A stretch of 64,000 nucleotides of DNA from Epiperipatus broadwayi (lineage: Eukaryota > Onychophora > Udeonychophora > Euonychophora > Peripatidae). The position numbers and the translations under genes were made by a program. The stretch covers positions 2,604,165-2,668,164 of the forward strand of contig JAQFVV010012511.1 in NCBI GenBank assembly GCA_028023455.1, given 5' to 3'. Positions 34,553 through 45,580 of this stretch are shown here, piece by piece. The stretch's first letter is position 1. Each line of letters begins with the position of its first letter. The notes beneath the pieces were generated by a model. That model did no database searches. It saw nothing but the letters and a program-made list of their open reading frames with translations, and was not told where the DNA came from.

Positions 34553-34862
34553 AAAAAAAAGTGCTTTTATTTAATTTGAGGACTAATGCACCAAAAGAAA
34601 AATATATATATCTTGAACCACAATTTTGGCTGTTATATATAACTTTAAATAAAAGTTTGAGGCATTAGTAAATTAATTAATTCAAATAGAGTTTGTGATT
34701 AAACCAAATATTCTATTATTGCTTGAATTACTTAGTTTATAAACATCCTATACTTTTATTTGAAGTTATATATAATATCCAAAATTGTGGTCCAAGAAAA
34801 TAAATATTTTTTGCTTTTTAGTGCATTAGCCCTCAAATTAAATAAAAGCAATTCTTAAAAAT
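34553..34862. repeat. Inverted repeat, arms about 105 bp
   Basis: The left arm (TGCTTTTATTTAATTTGAGG ... CCACAATTTTGG ... TATATATAACTT) pairs with 34755-34862. The spacer is about 95 bp. Non-coding foldback. Confidence 0.75.
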
Positions 34863-35205
34863 TATTAATACTCATTTATAACTTATTAACTTTAATCATG
34901 ATACCACATGAATGTCTTAATACATCTATTTTTGCATTTTTTATTGAACAGAAAATTTTGAAAATATAAATGAGATGATTCTCATTTGCAATTGCCCTTA
35001 ATTGACAATGATATTTATTTTGATATAATAAATAATGTTTTTGCTCTTTTTTATTTGCTATTATTATATGCAAATTGTGATTTATTTTTAATGAATAGTG
35101 CAGTTTTGTTTCTAAAATTCTTTTAAAATTAAACTACAAATGATAAATAAAGAGATGGGATTCTATTTATTAACCATTAGAATTATTTTTTTATAAAGAT
35201 TCTAT
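34863..35205. other. A+T-rich, nothing assigned
   Basis: No supported feature. Confidence 0.4.
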
Positions 35206-35211
35206 ATATAA

Positions 35212-35300
35212 AAGATCTCTTGGCATAGTAGTTAAAAAATCCATCTGATATGCCATAATTTGATTTCAAATTCAGACTAAGTGAACTTTGACAATGTTTT
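35212..35300 (+). mobile_element. tRNA-derived SINE-like fragment
   Basis: A-box-like TGGCATAGTAGTTAA (about 35220) and B-box-like TTGATTTCAAATTC (about 35268) are spaced as in a tRNA promoter. It is decayed; no tail or target duplication was found. Confidence 0.4.
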
Positions 35301-37445
35301 CAGTTACAATTAGGTTTATGTCTTTACTTTCAATTTGTTGACAAGCTATGTTATATTGGATAATAAATAGTTGTTGATTTATTATTATACAGAGTGTACA
35401 GATTTATCTGCATTGGTCAGCTTACTATCAAGATGCTGATAGTAAAAACAAAATTATAACAGCAACTGTAGTATGATTCATTTCTTAGTATATAATATTT
35501 ACCAATAATTAATAACTTTGAATAGTAATTTTTTTAAAAGAATATGTGATTGAACGACTATATATATATAATTAAAATTAATCAATTTAAAACAAAATTG
35601 AAACAGACAACTCACTATAAATAAATAAAAATTATTTAATACATCAACATGGCTTTCATTTTTTAATGGAACCTTCTCAAGATGTGTCTTTTTACACAAT
35701 CACATGACCAATTACCCTACAGCAACTCCTTCCAATGAACATTATTTACATAACATTACAATAAATATAATTAGTATAATACATATATGTGCATAAAAAT
35801 GATTAAACTTATTACAATTCTTTTTTTTCCTCTCTCATAATATATTTACAAATAATCTAAAAAAAACAAAAAAAAAAACACCATAATAATCCCTTATTTT
35901 ATTTTTAAAATTATAATTCTAAAGTTATCAATTATCTAACAATGCCTTTAACTATGTTTACACATTTGTTTACATTTTTTTGAATATACAAAGTTTCATA
36001 ACATTTTTTTTCTTTGTAATTTTTAACGCACTTTATTATCTGAATTTTTTTCCCCACAATTTTTACATTGAAATTTGATCATTTAAAGTATAGATATATA
36101 TGTGGTTAATTTGAATTCTTTCATCAACTTATTTGCTAGAACTTTTAAGATTACTAAATAAGTCAACAATTTTGTTTTATAATTCGAAAATCTTTTTATT
36201 GATTATACTTTATTCATTGTATATTTAATCTACTTTATGGATTCATAAAATAAAAATCTCATTCTTATGTAATAGATACTATGTGGTCAAATATTAGTTT
36301 TCACCATAGAAACAGAATATTTAAGGTAAACTATATTTTAAATGTAAAGACCTCATAATGCTGCAATATTGCATCTCTTAATAAACACACACACACACAC
36401 ATTTTTGGATTAAATCCAAGTAGGTAAAACTTGAAATTTTTTTTAGATTCTATTCAGGCTTAGAATTTTTTAAAAATATTTGCTATTCACTTAATTCAAA
36501 AATTATCCAATATTGATCAAACAATGGATAAAACAAATATCTTACAAATAATTTTTTTTTTCCACTGGTTCTCTGCAAGGAGCCATTGAAGAGGCTTTGC
36601 TCTATCATGAACTATTTTAAAAGTGATTTTATCTTAGTCAACATTCTTATTTTCAAAAATAGTAGTGAAAAATTTCTTTGTTCATTATACTTCAGATTTA
36701 TCCAACTCTAATAGATACTATATATTCACTCACCATTCTTCATCTTATTTGATTATTAATATGACATTTTATTATTTATATAAATCACATTAAACAAGCT
36801 GTATCTACTATGATAGTCAAGTGTTATACAAATAATGTACAATACTATATTTCTATTATATGTAGAAATATATATATATTGTTTTCATGTCAACCAATAT
36901 GATTGTTGATATGCTTAACAAATAGATAATCAAATGATTTGAAAAAAAATTCTTATGTAAATTTCTGTGGAATGTGTCCGAATATTGAAGTGATCAGTGC
37001 ACACACAGAGCTTCATGTTAGTTGTTAGAAATAGTATATATCTATAGATTTTGTAGATCAAATATTTAATTTTTTCATTTTTTTCCTTAAAAAATATATA
37101 TATATACAGATGCATGTGTTTTATTGAAATGCATTTATATATATATTTAGAAAGGAAAATATATTTCCTTTGTCTTATATATTTTTCCTAAAAGACAATT
37201 CTTTCCTTGCAAATAACATTTTTATGGTTGGTTTTTTTTAAACATTCTGGAAAGATATAGTTGCATGGAAGTGTTAGTTATTTTCTCATCTTTAAAGACC
37301 ATTAAAAATGCAATTAAAATTTTTATACCTTGGTTTAATCTTATTGGGATTTTGCCAACTGATTTAAATTAAAGATCAATCAAGCAGTCTATTTTCATTT
37401 CTAACAAAGGCATTTATAATATAGGTGAAGAAAAAATATATATGA
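35301..37445. other. A+T-rich; nothing secure
   Basis: Contains a (CA)n tract at about 36389-36402 and a slightly G+C-richer patch at 36560-36620 with an acceptor-like site but several competing frames. No gene is assigned. Confidence 0.35.
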
Positions 37446-37449
37446 TTAA

Positions 37450-37640
37450 ACAAAGGCTTTGCTTAGTAAAAGTTTTCATATAAATACTGGGCTAATTTTT
37501 CTAGTCAAGTCAGTCAAAGAGTCAAAGAAGTCAAAGCAGAAAGTTGTTGGCAGTCAAAAGAAAAGAAAAGAAAAGTTTTAAGAGTGAAAGTGAAAGTCAT
37601 TCTCTCTAATAGACTTTGAAATTAAAAGCTGATGACAGGT
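37450..37640 (+). promoter_or_regulatory. Possible promoter and 5' leader
   Basis: TTCATATAAATACTGGGC (about 37475) is TATA-like. It is followed by a purine-rich leader with repeated GTCAAAG/AGTCAA and AAAAGAAAAG units. A possible donor GACAG/GTAATC lies at 37637. The assignment is speculative. Confidence 0.2.
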
Positions 37641-37673
37641 AATCACCATGGTCTGTGAGTAGATAAAATTTAC

Positions 37674-37706
37674 CTTTCCCCTCTGGGAAATCTCCAGAAA
37701 ATGCAT
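37674..37706 (-). CDS. Candidate micro-exon, minus strand
   Basis: A 33-nt exon between an excellent acceptor (a pyrimidine tract ending CTTCTTACAG, just above 37706) and a donor AAAG/GTAAAT (below 37674). In the phase left by the neighbouring exon it reads D-AFSGDFPEGK. See the upstream exon at 37747-37814. It might instead be part of an unspliced ORF running through the 40-nt gap. Confidence 0.35.
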
Positions 37707-37746
37707 CTGTAAGAAGAAAGAAATCCAATTAGTTCCATGCTGCTAC

Positions 37747-37814
37747 CATTGTGAAAATGGAGAACCAACTTCAAATCCAGTCTATCCTGAGTCTGGTAAA
37801 CCCAAAGGCTGATC
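37747..37814 (-). CDS. Candidate exon, minus strand, 40 nt before the micro-exon
   Basis: A 68-nt exon with acceptor TTCACTCATTTTAG above 37814 and donor AATG/GTAGCA below 37747. It reads ISLWVYQTQDRLDLKL then VLHFHN, and ends with one base of a codon that joins in phase to the 33-nt exon. The intervening 40-nt intron (37707-37746) has a branch-like ACTAAT. Protein family not recognised. Phase agreement and G+C content support it, but no homology is known. Confidence 0.35.
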
Positions 37815-38980
37815 CTAAAATGAGTGAACCAGTAGGAAAATAGCTGCCTCAATCCAAGTGATAGAGTAAGCATTGCAAGTATAAACTTTTAATCCTTCAA
37901 GATAGAATCATTAAATGTCTTCTATAAATAAAAAAAAACTCTAGACTATCTAAATTTAAATTGATCAGTAAAAGACTCTATCTTAAAAAAAGATGTTTCA
38001 AAAGGACGGTGATATATATATATATGAGTGTTTTAGTTTGTTTTTTGTTTTTTTTAACAAGTCAATTTGTGTTAGAACTAGATTACTTATTAATAGTAAA
38101 AAAAAAAAAAAGAGTGTAATGTCTAATTCTAAAATGGAACAAAAGATTACTATAGAGTTTATAAATACAGCTTTTATATATTTATTTTGAAATATGCCAG
38201 TAGGTTCTCTTTAATTATAAAATATTCATTTTATTGATTAGTGTTAGCTATGCCAAATTCAGCCAGTATTGGATGATTATATGTTATTATTAAACCAATT
38301 TATGTATAAATTTCTTCGCTTTATCTCCAATCTAAAGTGGGAGAGGGGTAATGATTTTTATAATTGTAAAATAAAAAACAGTCAAACTTAAATTTCTTAA
38401 ATCGTGTCTAATTCTGGCTTAGTTAAAAATGTCATTTTAATTTGTTAAAAAAAAGAGAGAGAAAAGAAATCAAATATCTGTATTAAAATCCGCCCTCTTC
38501 CCGTATATACATAAATACAGTACCTTGTTAAAGAAAATTAAGAATATAAATGAGTGTTAAAATTATTGTTTGTTTGATTTAGATTAAGATTCTTTATGAC
38601 AATTAAAAATGCAATAATATATATATATGCGTTTATTTATGTGTCAAAAAAAAAAAATAAAATAATAATGATAGTGCTTCTTTTCTTAAATCTAAAACGG
38701 GCAATATTACTTATTACAAAGATATGTGTTCATCTCACTCTATATATATTTAATGATGCATGCATTTGTGGAAAGAGTAATATCTCAGCAGTAGTGTTTT
38801 TTTTTTTGTCTCTTTAGCATTTTATGGTAAAGCTTTATATTTGAAACACTTGGGCGTTTTATAGCCTATGGGATATGGTTATCTTAAATTTTCCCATTAT
38901 TACTTATTAAATACAGGTTTAAGAAAATATCTATACAGATGTAAGTTAATGCTTTTTATGGGCAAATATATCAGAGTTGC
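37815..38980. other. A+T-rich; nothing assigned
   Basis: Short runs of A, AT and TA only. Confidence 0.4.
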
Positions 38981-38984
38981 TTAA

Positions 38985-39185
38985 TAGAATGATCTTGTGC
39001 CTATATGGCTTTTAATAATGAATATGTCGAGTAATGCTATGCGAGCTGCCAGACGGATATTTTTACCGATCCTGGCGATACGAGATAGCCATGTTTTTGA
39101 GCTGATAAATGGGTATACTCTATGACGACAGGGATTCAAAGCCCACGCTCTATTATTTCCTACACAGGCCAAGCTGATTGCGGAT
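38985..39185 (-). mobile_element. SINE-like repeat with B-box, CpG-containing
   Basis: The minus strand holds TGGCCTGTGTAGG (A-box-like) and GGGCTTTGAATCCC (B-box-like), followed by a G+C-richer body with several CpG (TCGTATCGCCAGGATCGG). It resembles a tRNA-derived SINE with an unrelated body. An open frame of 63 codons overlaps it but has no coding signature. Confidence 0.4.
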
Positions 39186-39235
39186 GTGTTATCATAGGAA
39201 CTTATATATATATATATTATTGCTCGATTAAGGAG

Positions 39236-39345
39236 ATTGGCACATGTTTGGCAATGCCAATAATAATATAGCCGGCACAGGATTCGAACCCAGATGCCAC
39301 TGAACGCTGTAATTAGATTTCTTGATCATGTCTGTTGGTAATGCT
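39236..39345 (-). mobile_element. tRNA-derived SINE-like repeat
   Basis: The minus strand has an A-box-like CAGCATTACCAACAG and a nearly perfect B box GGGTTCGAATCC (near 39285), ending TGTGCCGGC. It lies in the same orientation as the preceding SINE-like unit. Confidence 0.45.
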
Positions 39346-39714
39346 GTGTGGGAGTGATAAACCATATTTAACATATAACTATAGATAGTGAAGGGAACTA
39401 GAATTATGCTTTGGTTCATAACTCCTGCTGGGAATACTAAAAGTAATTATAATAATAAAAAAATATACTTAACTTTCCCTATGTATGTGAACACACACAT
39501 AAATTTATTATATATATGTCTGGCCTCATAACCAGGTATTGTGTTTACTCTTGACAATTGGCATATTAACTTTATAGTGGCATATTTCTTAATCAAAAAT
39601 TATCATTGTCAACATAAAAATTTGTTTTGTGCTTACACACTATAATACTGATACTTACTATGTGTTGTAATTATTGTTTCTGATTAATTCGTAATACCAT
39701 TACAATATCATACT

Positions 39715-40105
39715 GATTCATAACTGTTATTGTCTTGAATGCCAGTATGACTTCATTGTAATGCACACACACACACACATCTAACACTAATGTTTAAATA
39801 CTATTGAAATTATTATTTCTTGTTCATAACTTCTGTTGTCATTATTGATTATATGATTTCATTGTAATGCTCACACACATCTAATATTGATGTTTATTAT
39901 TGTAATTGTTATTTTTAGTTCATAACCTTGGTTGTCATTATTGACAGGTAATTCTTTGTAAAAATCATACATTTATCCTAGAGATATCTAAATACTGTAC
40001 CTTTATAAATAACTGATGGTTGAATATTGTAATTCTTTGTAAAAATCATACCCTAGTGATATCTAAATACTGTACCATTATTAATAACTGATAATTAAAT
40101 ATTGT
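39715..40105. repeat. Imperfect tandem repeats
   Basis: Units starting TTCATAAC at about 39717, 39829 and 39919 share TTGTCATTATTGA, TTCATTGTAATGC, (CA)n and ATCTAATATTGATG blocks. A further pair of units (from about 39948 and 40031) shares ATTCTTTGTAAAAATCATAC and TATCTAAATACTGTACC. This is decayed minisatellite DNA. Confidence 0.6.
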
Positions 40106-40444
40106 AATTATTATTTTTTGTGGTTTAAATGTAAACCCATACATGGATCATAATAAGATCCAAACATTGTTATGATTATTTCTGTCTTGTAATGAATTGT
40201 GTTAATAAATCATATATATCTATCCAGTTGTCATGTCATTCCCTGGTTCATCATATCCACCCAATGATATCCACACTTAATTAAGTCATATATGTATATA
40301 TCCAAAACCTATGAAATAGTTGAAATAATATTCTGAGATATATCAAAGTATTTGGTGAGTATCTTAGCTTAAATTAATAATTCTAGTGCATGATAGGCTA
40401 AATTTGAATTGCTAGAGTCCTTGTTTTACCCTAACCACTGGGAC

Positions 40445-40640
40445 CAAAGAAAAACAATGACCATTAGTAGCATCAGGAGCGTTGGTCGGATAGTGGAGAT
40501 TTTGGAGCACTGGCAAATAGGTTAAAGCTTAGTACTGTTCTGCGACTACCATATCCCAAACATGCTGGGTTTGAAGTACTTTTGCTAGGTCTCTGAATCT
40601 TGTTGGCTGATCACACAATTCTGACTGTTACAATATATAT
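40445..40640. mobile_element. Possible SINE-like repeat, unclassified
   Basis: A G+C-richer block with CGTTGGTCGGATAGTGGAG and GCTGGGTTTGAAGTAC; the latter is B-box-like. No tail or target duplication was found. Weak. Confidence 0.25.
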
Positions 40641-41045
40641 AGCAGTTGCCGTCCATGACATTTTTAAGCAGAGATTCTTTATTACAGTATCACCATCAAA
40701 AAGTCAGGAAAGAAATCAAAACAGAGCATTTCTAATTTCTCAACCACACAACCATTTTATTTTTCCATATCAATAATTATTAAAAGAGCTAATGTATTTT
40801 TTATTTTTGCTAACTGCTATTTAACAAATAATAATATCTAAAGTAGATTGACCTCTCATTTATTTCAATTTTTTCATGTAATGGCAATTGGGAAAATATA
40901 TTTTATATATATTCAACACTTACACTCATTGTGATAAATATCTAAAAAATATTTTTTCTATTATTTTATTGTTCATTTAGGATGAGCAATAAAAAATGTA
41001 TTATTTTTTTCCTGTAACTAACATTTATAAATTAACATATAAATA

Positions 41046-41205
41046 TTTATTATAGAAAAATGTAACAAAATAACTATTGATGCTGTAACAGCAAGCAGCT
41101 CCAATGGCAACTAATTATGCACATTGATAAAAGTAAAAGATTCTCCTGGAACTTGTTGAAATTCACTGATTATGATGTTTCTGACTCTGCCATAATTAGC
41201 AGCAT
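41046..41205 (-). CDS. Candidate 3'-terminal exon, minus strand
   Basis: The acceptor TTTTTCTATTCCAAG lies above 41205. The coding part 41205-41111 reads D-AANYGRVRNIIISEFQQVP, then GESFTFINVHN and stop TAG (41113-41111). A short 3' UTR follows with a polyadenylation signal AATAAA at 41051-41046. The coherent order of acceptor, frame, stop and signal supports it, but the frame is only 31 codons and the protein is not recognised. In A+T-rich DNA such patterns can arise by chance. Confidence 0.3.
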
Positions 41206-42005
41206 CTTGGAATAGAAAAATCTCAAGCATTCTTAAAATCTTTTTAAAAACTGTTTAATTCGTTGTATTTACATAATTATGCAAAATATTGAATGATGAT
41301 TATTATATTATTGATATTTTCAAGCACAAATTAATTAATTATTTTTTATGTGGGTGCTGCAGGCTTGCAGTGTTTATGGATTAGTTGCCACTGCCATATA
41401 TAAACAAGAAACCAGGTAGTTTATATTCATATGCAGCTTTCTCAGATTATTATGAACAGATAAAAATATAATATATAATCAACCATTCAAGTGGTACTTT
41501 AACTTTCTAATATTAAAGTAACCTCCAAGTTTACAAATATTGAGAATATTTATCTTTTTTTTTTTTTACTTTAAAAAAAAAAAAACTCCTCTTGGTAGTC
41601 AAAATTTAAAATATATATATATTTTAATTACTTGTTCTGAAAATGGATAATTGCAAGAGTAATATTCGTGCTAATACTAAATATTACTTAATTAATAAAT
41701 TATCTTATCATTATTTAATGATTAATCAATTATCCCAAACATCTATTACAAAGCAGTCGATTAAAAGTGCTGAAGTTTTATATTTTTATCATATGATTAT
41801 GATAAATAGTGTAAGCAAAGTTATTTTCAAAATAATAAAATAAAAGTAATTAGAGATTAACATTTCTTTTTTATGTTTTATTTTTTCTAATGTATTGACC
41901 ATGATTCACTTTGCATTTTCTTTCATTAGTAGCAAATGGTGCCAATTCGTTTTTGACTTTTTCATTTTATAAGAATTTGTCTCTATTACAAGAAAAAAAA
42001 TTTAA
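41206..42005. other. A+T-rich; no secure feature
   Basis: A plus-strand exon-like island at 41364-41416 has splice-like borders but is too short to support. Confidence 0.35.
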
Positions 42006-42009
42006 AACG

Positions 42010-42400
42010 TCAAAACCAAGATTGGCATCTTTAACTGCTTTCGTGTGAGAGACGTAGCAATCATTCTCACTGTGTGGCTCAGTGATGCATCTGTCCTTGT
42101 TTAGGCTTCTTTTAGCATTCTATTGTGTGTGCTGCAATAGATTAATAACAAAATGAAATATTATTTTATTAATTCATCATTTTTAACTCCATTTATTTTA
42201 AACATGTTCTTTTCGAATACAGTAAAAAGAATTTAATTACAACACTTCATTCTAAGAAACAATACTTATTGTCTGACGACTGTGAAAGAATAATGCTGTT
42301 AAGCGTTGCTATCTCCAGATATAGCTGCTCCACAAGTGCGTGTTTGTTTCTTTTTCCAGCAATTCGCTTGTGTTCACATCTTCCACCCATAGACTTTTAG
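42010..42400. other. G+C-richer island, strand uncertain
   Basis: Two patches (42030-42130 and 42300-42400) have raised G+C and some CpG. On the minus strand, 42393-42250 gives a 48-codon frame starting MGGRCEHKRIAGKRNKHAL and ending in a stop. On the plus strand the same place has a textbook acceptor (TTTGTTTCTTTTTCCAG at 42359). I cannot decide between the strands. Confidence 0.25.
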
Positions 42401-42831
42401 GATAATTTTAAAAAATAGCAATCTAGTGAAATTATTTATTAATAGCAATATCATTAATAAATGAATTGTGTCCATTTGCAATAATTAAAATCTAATAAAT
42501 TAATGTATCTTGTAAATTGATTCAAATAGTTTGATTGTCTATTTCATCTAATAAAATGTATTTTTTTTAATAATAATAAACTTAACAAATTTTTTTAATA
42601 CTGATTTTATTCGGTTAACATTGCAAATCATAAACCTACAAATCTGGTCTAATAATGCTTTTACTCTATCAATCTTGGGCTTAGAAATCTAAATCTTTGT
42701 TATAAATAGAGAGCAAAGAACCTACCAATCTAAAAGTATGAGAGTTCATAATTGATAATTTTTATACTAATTTATCTGTATTATGATGACTTCAATACTG
42801 AAATGTAGTAAGTTAAAGGACTCGAGAAAAT

Positions 42832-43015
42832 ATTAAAAACATTAAATATAATTTTAATGTATTTTCAGTACTGAATATCTTCGTCAAAAGACAAACATTC
42901 AAAATAAAATAAAAATATTAAATGAAATATTTTTTACATACACAAAAAATATTGAAAACATTAAATGTAATTTTTAATGCATTTTCAGTGCAGAGCATCT
43001 TTGTCAAAAGACAAT
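42832..43015 (-). repeat. Tandem pair of about 120-bp units, hammerhead-like end
   Basis: Two units (from 42832 and 42946) share GAAAACATTAAATGTAATTTT, GCATTTTCAGT and TTTGTCAAAAGACA. On the minus strand each reads TTTTGACGAAGAT (or TTTTGACAAAGAT), then CACTGAAAATGCATT. That is reminiscent of a hammerhead box 1 and box 2 as found at PLE ends, but without a good stem II. Confidence 0.4.
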
Positions 43016-43525
43016 TGTTATATTTGTGATATGTTTTGCAGAAATATGAAGTACATACATACATTAACTGTTGTTCATAATAAGTGAAATGTTTATATGA
43101 CATAATAGTACTGTCATGACAATTTTTTATGAGTTACCACAAGGACCATATTGAGCACTTTGGTTGGGAAAGTCTTCAGAGTTTTAGCAATGCAGTTGTC
43201 TGATATGTAAGATTGGTAATTCTCACTGGAAATGGCAGGGGTAGATCTTTTAAAAGTCTTTTATATCCACCAAGTCTGCAAAGAAATAAGGAGGCTATTT
43301 AAATAAATCAGTAAAGTGTATTTTTTTTTCATTATTCCCCCTTCCCCCCTTTTTTTGTTGTATCATTATCACAACATCTTTGTTAGTAAAACATTGATTA
43401 TAAAGAATATTTCTGGATTTCTTTCAATATAGAATGAATTGCTTTCAGTCTGTATGACAAATGAATCCTTTGACAGTGGTTCTTATGAGTTTGTTAAATC
43501 TATCATAACAAAAGAAGATAAAAAA
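43016..43525. other. Unassigned stretch
   Basis: A less A+T-rich patch at 43130-43290 is not recognised. C- and T-runs are at 43335-43360. Confidence 0.35.
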
Positions 43526-43534
43526 AAATCTAAA

Positions 43535-43775
43535 AAAAAAAATCTAGGTGCAGTGGTCTCATATACAAGGCTCCTCACTGACGAAGGCCATAAGCCAAAA
43601 ACCAGTCTGGAGATATTGGATGAATAGGCACTAGATGGGGATTTTATGCACAAGCCTTCTGGCATCCATTGATTACTCTGGTTGGCACTACTTAATGGAG
43701 AGTTTTGCCTGTTTTAATAATAGTTATGTACTAGCATAAGAAATAGTGATCATGTGATGGTTAGTGGTTTAAAAG
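43535..43775 (+). mobile_element. Hammerhead-bearing repeat, copy 9
   Basis: Carries GGTGCAGTGGTCTCATATAC, the core, then TTTTATGCACAAGCCTTCTG, CATTGATTACTCTGGTTGGC, GGAGAGTTTTGCCTG and the 3' tail GCATAAGAAATAGTGATCAT. This is the subfamily with the 'GCACAAGCCTTCTGG' 3' half, shared with 44.9 and 63.8 kb. Confidence 0.65.
43563..43621 (+). ncRNA. Hammerhead ribozyme-like motif, copy 9
   Basis: CTGACGA intact (43578-43584). Stem II is GGC-CATAA-GCC. Box 2 is AAAAC (43598-43602) in place of GAAAC. The CA loop is followed by GTC (43605-43607). Outer stem I is ATACAA against TTGGAT with one mismatch. The loss of G12 should abolish cleavage. Confidence 0.6.
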
Positions 43776-44224
43776 AAGATAAGCTGAATTTAATGAACAT
43801 TTTTTCCCAGGACATTTATCATATTGAATTTAATTAAATAATCTTAAATATTCACACATTATAAATATGAATTCCAAGAGCAGTAAAATTTGCTCTATAT
43901 AAGAAAAATGGTTCAATTTTAATAATTCAATTTTTATTAATTTATTAATAACATTAAACAATCTGATATCAATTTTAACTTTCAGCATAAGAATTCTGAA
44001 CTTATAATTTATCTTTACTATATGTAGTATTTTTCCAATGATTAGTAATTCTGGACAAATGATAATTTTATTGAGTATTTTATGATTTAATGTTCTTTTT
44101 TTTTTTCTTTTGGCATCATAATCTATATGCAGCATCAATTCTAAAATGTGGGAATTTACTTTACCTTCAACTACATTCTTCAAAAGTTGCTACAGAATTA
44201 TAAATAATTTTACAAACTTCTTCT
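43776..44224. other. A+T-rich; minus ORF without features
   Basis: The 117-codon minus frame at 43830-44183 consists of I/K/L/N-rich codons with no recognisable motif. I do not call it a gene. Confidence 0.35.
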
Positions 44225-44266
44225 AACTTCTTTTCAAAAACTTTATTTTTATATATAAACTATATG

Positions 44267-44269
<3 letters not shown>

Positions 44270-44306
<37 letters not shown>
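44270..44306. repeat. (TA)n microsatellite
   Basis: About 18 uninterrupted TA units in the left arm. The right arm has only a short remnant, so the array expanded after the arms formed. Confidence 0.9.
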
Positions 44307-44308
<2 letters not shown>

Positions 44309-44864
44309 CACATATTATACATTTCCTATGTTTCACCTGTTTTTGTCCCCCATTACAATCATTTTCAAGGACCTATAACAAAAAAAAAATACATATCTCT
44401 ACATAATATTCTAAATACAAATCTCTTCCATATATCAAACATTAACACATTAAATTCATAATAATAAAACATTAACTATACATTATTATATTTTACTTAC
44501 ATCTTCCTCTCTTTTCTCCCTTTATTATAAAACTTCCTTTTTACATACTAAGTATAACTTTTCAAAAAAATATTAGGAACCATCTAAAACACCAGTAAAC
44601 AAAATAAATTTACTCCTCCTTTAACTATTTTATCTAACTTAAAACTATAGAGAAAGGATGGTAAAAGAATATTTTACATAAAGGTATAAACCTATTTTAA
44701 ATAGGATTAATGGTGTTAGATAGAAATATAAAAGAAAATGTAATTAAACCACTAAACATCACATGATCACTATTTCTTATGCTAGCACATATAAGCTATT
44801 GAGCTTAGATTGAAAATATTATTGTGCTTTCAAATTTTATTCTCATAGTTTTGTAGTTAAGTAG

Positions 44865-45100
44865 AGATAAAAAATGGCTGCTGGAGGGTTACATTAGATC
44901 CTAAGATTTAGGTGTAGTGCTCTCATATCCAAAGCTTCTCACTGACAAAGGCCACAAGCCACTAGTCTGGAAATATTGGATGAGTAGATACTAGAGGGGG
45001 ATTTTATGTACAAGCCTTCTGGCATCCATTGATTACTCTGGTTGGCACTGAGTGGCACTACTATATGGAGAATTTTGCCTGTTTTAATAACTGTTAAAAT
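44865..45100 (+). mobile_element. Hammerhead-bearing repeat, copy 10
   Basis: Has the full 5' block ATGGCTGCTGGAGGG, ACATTAGATCCTAAG, TTAGGTGTAGTGCTCTC, the core, then TACAAGCCTTCTGGCATCC and the GGAGAATTTTGCCTG block. The 3' tail in inverted orientation precedes it (44757-44800). Confidence 0.65.
44927..44981 (+). ncRNA. Hammerhead-like motif, copy 10 (box 2 deleted)
   Basis: Outer stem I is ATCCAA (44927-44932) against TTGGAT (44976-44981), with further CTC/GAG pairing outside. Box 1 is CTGACAA. Stem II is GGC-CACAA-GCC. It then runs directly into ACTAGTC, so the AGAAA part of box 2 is deleted. It cannot be active, but it is a clear family member. Confidence 0.6.
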
Positions 45101-45525
45101 GTAATTAATATGGGATGTTTAAATTGTATTTAAGTAAATTGTTAAAGATTAGAGAAATAATTTCATTGGTTTTTAAATAGATTTAAAAGTATAGATAGGA
45201 AATGTAGATAGTTGATATGGAAGTTAGATAAAATAGTTAAAGGAGGAATAAATTTATAATTGGGGGTGGGTTAAATCGATTTAAATAGTATTTTGTTTAC
45301 TGGTGTTTTAGATGGTTTCTAATATTTTTTTGAAAATTTATACTTAGTATGTAAAAAGGAAGTTTTATAATAAATGGAGAAGAGGGATGAAGATGTAAGT
45401 AAAATTTAATAATGTATAGTTAATACGTTTTATTATTGTGAATTTGATGTGTTAATGTTTGATATATATGGAAGAGATTTGTATTTAGAGTATTAAGAAG
45501 AGATATGCATTTTTTTTTATTATAG

Positions 45526-45580
45526 GTCCTTAAAAATGACTGTAATGGGGGAAAAAACAGTTGAAATGTTGGAAATGTAT
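45526..45580 (+). ncRNA. Hammerhead-like remnant at PLE-type end
   Basis: CCTTAAAAATGACTGTAAT, a G/A-rich loop, then AACAGTTGAAATGTTGG. The halves ACTGT and ACAGT pair as a stem II, and GAAAT replaces GAAAC. Box 1 is lost (TTAAAAA). The mirrored version lies in the left arm near 44330-44380. Confidence 0.35.

Noticed and set aside
36560-36630. Acceptor-like site followed by a G+C-richer patch
   Set aside because: All three plus frames and one minus frame are open over the patch, so no coding frame can be preferred.
39715-40105. Regularly spaced repeats suggesting a CRISPR-like array
   Set aside because: The repeats are long, imperfect and A+T-rich, and this is animal DNA; it is decayed minisatellite sequence.
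41364-41416. Plus-strand exon-like segment ACSVYGLVATAIYKQET with AG and GT borders
   Set aside because: Only 53 nt, a weak donor, and the opposite strand has an equally plausible terminal exon at the same place.
42343-42400. Textbook plus-strand acceptor TTTGTTTCTTTTTCCAG followed by a short frame
   Set aside because: The downstream frame is only about 13 codons before a stop, and a minus-strand frame overlaps. Evidence is contradictory.
43830-44183. 117-codon minus-strand frame
   Set aside because: I/K/L/N composition only; adjoins repeat sequence and has no motif.
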